DNA of 64,000 nucleotides from the NCBI RefSeq assembly GCF_900182745.1, contig NZ_FXTY01000011.1, positions 1-64,000 on the forward strand, in the 5' to 3' direction. How positions within the stretch are numbered: position 1 is the stretch's first letter; every line of letters begins with the position of its first letter. Origin of the DNA: Shimia sagamensis (GTDB lineage Bacteria; Pseudomonadota; Alphaproteobacteria; Rhodobacterales; Rhodobacteraceae). The notes under the pieces are model-generated. The model did no database searches. It was not told where the DNA came from and saw only the letters and a list, made by a program, of their open reading frames with translations. This document shows positions 61,474-64,000 of the stretch, piece after piece. The position numbers and the translations under genes are program-made.

Positions 61474-61640
61474 GTTGTGCGCCTTGTGCGATCTGCAAGC
61501 CCCCCCCTTCAGCCTCGACCTCGGGTGTCATGCGAAAGTCCGCACCGCAAAGGCCACTATCGACGACGGCAGAAGTGTATCGGGACTTGAAGCCAAAGCG
61601 GCCATTGCGGACGACCCGCAAAGTTTACCCTGACGTTTGA
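61470..61640 (+). CDS. Small Cys-containing mobile-element protein
   Basis: A 56-residue frame with a GTG start overlapping the upstream stop by four bases (gtga). It begins MSCAPCAICKPPPSASTSGV, with three Cys in a CxxCxxC pattern that could bind metal, then a basic Lys/Arg/Thr/Pro-rich tail ending RKVYPDV. The stop overlap is the main evidence that it is translated. No family recognised. Confidence 0.5.
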   Translation: MSCAPCAICKPPPSASTSGVMRKSAPQRPLSTTAEVYRDLKPKRPLRTTRKVYPDV

Positions 61641-61819
61641 GGTGAAACGATACGGAAAAACAATCTGTAACAGGTTGTGCGGAACCGTCCGTACTTTCCT
61701 GCCTCAACAGCACCAACTTCGCGCAAACTGATCCTTTGGTGCGATACGACCCGCAGAGCGATGGGGCACCTGCGGGCCGTGAAATTGTAGCCCCCGCACG
61801 ACTACAAAGGATCAATCCA

Positions 61820-64000
61820 ATGAATATACCGTCAAAAACGACCGCACAAGGTCTGCACCAATGGGCTTTGTCAGCAGGATTCTGTGACACAATCCCCGTC
61901 ATTCCAGCAGGTGCGACGTTACACCCCGAGTCCCGCGTTGATCCCCGCCACTGCGGCAAGGTGCCGGGGCTGTACTATGAAGGCGGATGGCATGCGTCAG
62001 CGGGTTGGCCTGAATATCAGATGGATAATGCGCTTGCGGACCGATGGGACAGGCTGGGGGCCAATGTCGGTTTGAAGATGGGAACGACCTACTGCGCGTT
62101 GGATGTGGACATCCTGGACGACGTTACGGCACAGGCCGTGCGGACCCTGCTGGCACAGATGCGCGTGACAGCGCCTGTCCGCGTCGGCAAAGCCCCTAAG
62201 TTTCTGATGCTTTTCAAGGTGCAGGGTGACGCGGTGATGCGCCGCCAGTATCCGCTAAAAAACGGTGACGTCGAAGCCATGGTGGAAGTGATGGGGCAGT
62301 CACGCAAGAACCGCCCAACACAAGCTGTGATACTGGGAACGCACCCTGAAGGTCACACCTACACTTGGGAGTCACCGATCAGCGATGCGACACTGCCGAC
62401 ACTCACACAGGTCCAGATGGACAACTTGGTTGAAGCTGTTTTGCAGGTCTGTGTCGAACGAGGCTGGGAACGCGGTCGGCCCAGTGCTGGCGGTAGCAAC
62501 GGTGATGGCCGCACGTCCGATCTAGGCAACCCAATGGACGACACGTTGGTTGCGGACGTTCTGCGGTATGTACCCAACGACAATCGGTCATGGGACGACT
62601 GGATCAGGATCGGTCTGTGTCTGCGCACGGTCCTTGGGTTTGATGACGGATGGCCCTTCTTTTGGGAATGGTCCAGTCGGTCGAGTAAATTCGATCCGGC
62701 ATTCACGGAACAGAAATGGGCCAACTTTGAACCGGACGGATCACTGTCGTTTGGGACGCTGGTGCATGAGGCGCGAGAGGCCGGCTTACCGGAAGAAATC
62801 AGCCGCCGTGTGACGACAGACAGCGACTTTCGCAAGGCCGCTGCCGCAGGTATGCCGATCGAGGCACCCGCGCTGCCCATACTGCCGTCAGACACCACAC
62901 CAGCCGCACCACGGGTGCAACCGCCCCCCCTCGCATTTGAAGACGGCACGTTCACGTACCGTGGCGACGGTACGTTGCACCCCAACACAAACAATGTGTT
63001 CCTGTATCTGAAAAATCAGGAACCCTGGAACAACGTCTTTGCGTTCGATGCGTTCCGGGGCGAAGCGGTTGTAAAGATACCCTATCCGGGTGAAGTGCAG
63101 ACCCTACCACATCCACGACCGCTGGAAGATGCCGATTACAGGTCTATTCACGCAATGATGCAGCAAACCGGACTATGGCCCGCGACCATATCCAAACTGA
63201 CCGTCATGGATGCTGTGGATCGCTTGTGCGACGCCAACAGCGAAGAACCCGTGCAAAACTATCTGAACAATCTGCCTTCATTCATGCCGATGGGTCTGCT
63301 GGACAATTGGCTGTTTCTGTATCTGGGTGTCGAACGCACAGGTGACGCCCTCACGGACGAATACATCCGTCAGGTGGGTCGATGCTGGATGGTAGGAGCC
63401 GTGGCACGGGCGTTTGAACCTGGATGCCAGATGGATAATGCGCTGATCCTTGAGGGACCGCAGGGTGTCGGTAAGTCGTCAGCATTGCGGACCCTACTGC
63501 CAGATCCCGAATGGTTTGGTGACGCCCTGCCCGATTTCCACAGCAAGGATTCGTCAGAGTACATGAACGGCCTGTGGATCATCGAAATGTCAGAACTGAC
63601 TAACGTGATCAAATCTGAGGTCGAAGACATGCGCAAGTTTATGACGCGACGAGTTGAGAAGTATCGCCCTAGCTACGGGCGCAAGGATATCCGCAGACCG
63701 CGCCGCGCCGTGCTTGCTGGATCAACCAATCGCGACGACTACCTGAAGGACGTTGACGGCGAACGTCGGTTCTGGCCCGTCGTTGTGGGGCAGATCGACT
63801 TGGAAGGGCTGAAAGCGAACCGTGACCCGCTTTGGAAGGAAACCTACGACGCCTATCAACGCGGTGAGCGTTGGCACATGGACCCGATTGTGGCTGGTTA
63901 CGCCAAGATGCTACAGCAAGAACGTGTCGAAGATGATCCGTGGGAACCAAAGATCGTACCCATCGTTCGTGATTTAAACGAAGTTTCACCGCAATTCATA
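61820..64000 (+). CDS. Primase-polymerase / VapE-type helicase, 3' end beyond the window
   Basis: An open frame of 727 codons without a stop up to the right edge, starting at the ATG at 61820 with caaaggatcaatcca upstream. Residues 1 to about 200 resemble a bifunctional primase-polymerase (QWALSAGFCDTIPVIPAGAT, then GLYYEGGWHASAGWPEYQMD and catalytic LDVDILDD). A PriCT-like segment follows, NDNRSWDDWIRIGLCLRTVL. From about residue 500 comes the virulence-associated E type ATPase with Walker A LEGPQGVGKSSALRTLLPD and a second-motif WIIEMSELTN, then GSTNRDDYLKDVDGERRFWP. It should start replication of the mobile element. Confidence 0.88.
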   Translation, partial: MNIPSKTTAQGLHQWALSAGFCDTIPVIPAGATLHPESRVDPRHCGKVPGLYYEGGWHASAGWPEYQMDNALADRWDRLGANVGLKMGTTYCALDVDILDDVTAQAVRTLLAQMRVTAPVRVGKAPKFLMLFKVQGDAVMRRQYPLKNGDVEAMVEVMGQSRKNRPTQAVILGTHPEGHTYTWESPISDATLPTLTQVQMDNLVEAVLQVCVERGWERGRPSAGGSNGDGRTSDLGNPMDDTLVADVLRYVPNDNRSWDDWIRIGLCLRTVLGFDDGWPFFWEWSSRSSKFDPAFTEQKWANFEPDGSLSFGTLVHEAREAGLPEEISRRVTTDSDFRKAAAAGMPIEAPALPILPSDTTPAAPRVQPPPLAFEDGTFTYRGDGTLHPNTNNVFLYLKNQEPWNNVFAFDAFRGEAVVKIPYPGEVQTLPHPRPLEDADYRSIHAMMQQTGLWPATISKLTVMDAVDRLCDANSEEPVQNYLNNLPSFMPMGLLDNWLFLYLGVERTGDALTDEYIRQVGRCWMVGAVARAFEPGCQMDNALILEGPQGVGKSSALRTLLPDPEWFGDALPDFHSKDSSEYMNGLWIIEMSELTNVIKSEVEDMRKFMTRRVEKYRPSYGRKDIRRPRRAVLAGSTNRDDYLKDVDGERRFWPVVVGQIDLEGLKANRDPLWKETYDAYQRGERWHMDPIVAGYAKMLQQERVEDDPWEPKIVPIVRDLNEVSPQFI

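Overview
The window looks like chromosome of a marine Rhodobacteraceae (Roseobacter-group) alphaproteobacterium. The basis is the protein families: a soxBDAG sarcosine oxidase operon, arginase-CtlX-ornithine cyclodeaminase under an Lrp regulator, a yajC-secD-secF-(TSUP)-Mth938-ccmABCDG block, Hint_2 proteins, DUF1223, DUF1289 and DUF1294 proteins, and yfgM-bamB-der synteny. I could run no database search, so family names rest on recognised motifs and context.

Layout. (1) 1-9264 is accessory DNA beside a tRNA-Leu(CAA) gene, with a tyrosine integrase facing away from the tRNA 3' end. It carries a fragment of an excisionase-like gene, a membrane-anchored winged-helix/TPR regulator, two Hint-domain proteins (the second has lost catalytic residues), a GNAT acetyltransferase, and a three-gene unit at 5834-8090 that I consider the most interesting part. 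That unit has a 43-residue peptide with a Cys/Trp-rich tail (GCTHTCSGGWNW), a strong hairpin, a membrane-anchored protein with a VCPF motif, and an ABC exporter-like protein with a drastically shortened ATPase domain. It resembles a ribosomal peptide (RiPP) locus of a kind I cannot assign to a known class. (2) 9265-21740 is ordinary chromosome: DedA-like protein, DsbB, Lrp with the arginine/citrulline/ornithine catabolic operon, DUF3445, a hydrolase-OsmC fusion, purB, a lone fliG and rpiB. (3) 21814-28874 (minus strand) holds cytochrome c maturation (ccmG, D, C, B, A), a Mth938 protein, a TSUP permease, secF, secD and yajC, divergent from serS. (4) 30493-46762 holds a fatty acid desaturase, der, bamB, a YfgM-like TPR protein, an RND efflux pair, an Atm1-type ABC exporter, a LysM protein, a LOG-family hydrolase and sodB. 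(5) 46873-54407 holds soxBDAG, then ccmI-ruvX-DUF1289. (6) 54476-57155 holds two paralogous RTX-repeat proteins. (7) 57525-59471 holds a TSUP permease and dusA. (8) From about 59363 to the right edge a second mobile element begins. Its integrase sits against the 5' end of dusA, followed by two unknown small genes, an AlpA-like DNA-binding protein and a primase-polymerase/VapE-type helicase that runs off the window. This looks like a phage or phage satellite.

How the genes work together. Arginase and CtlX both produce ornithine and ornithine cyclodeaminase turns it into proline, so the Lrp regulator probably controls one nitrogen-scavenging pathway. SoxBDAG demethylates sarcosine. CcmA/B/C/D/G/I, DsbB and possibly the DUF1223 protein serve periplasmic thiol chemistry and cytochrome c assembly. 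YajC-SecD-SecF, BamB and the YfgM-like protein serve protein export and outer membrane assembly. No CRISPR array, rRNA gene or complete insertion sequence was seen.
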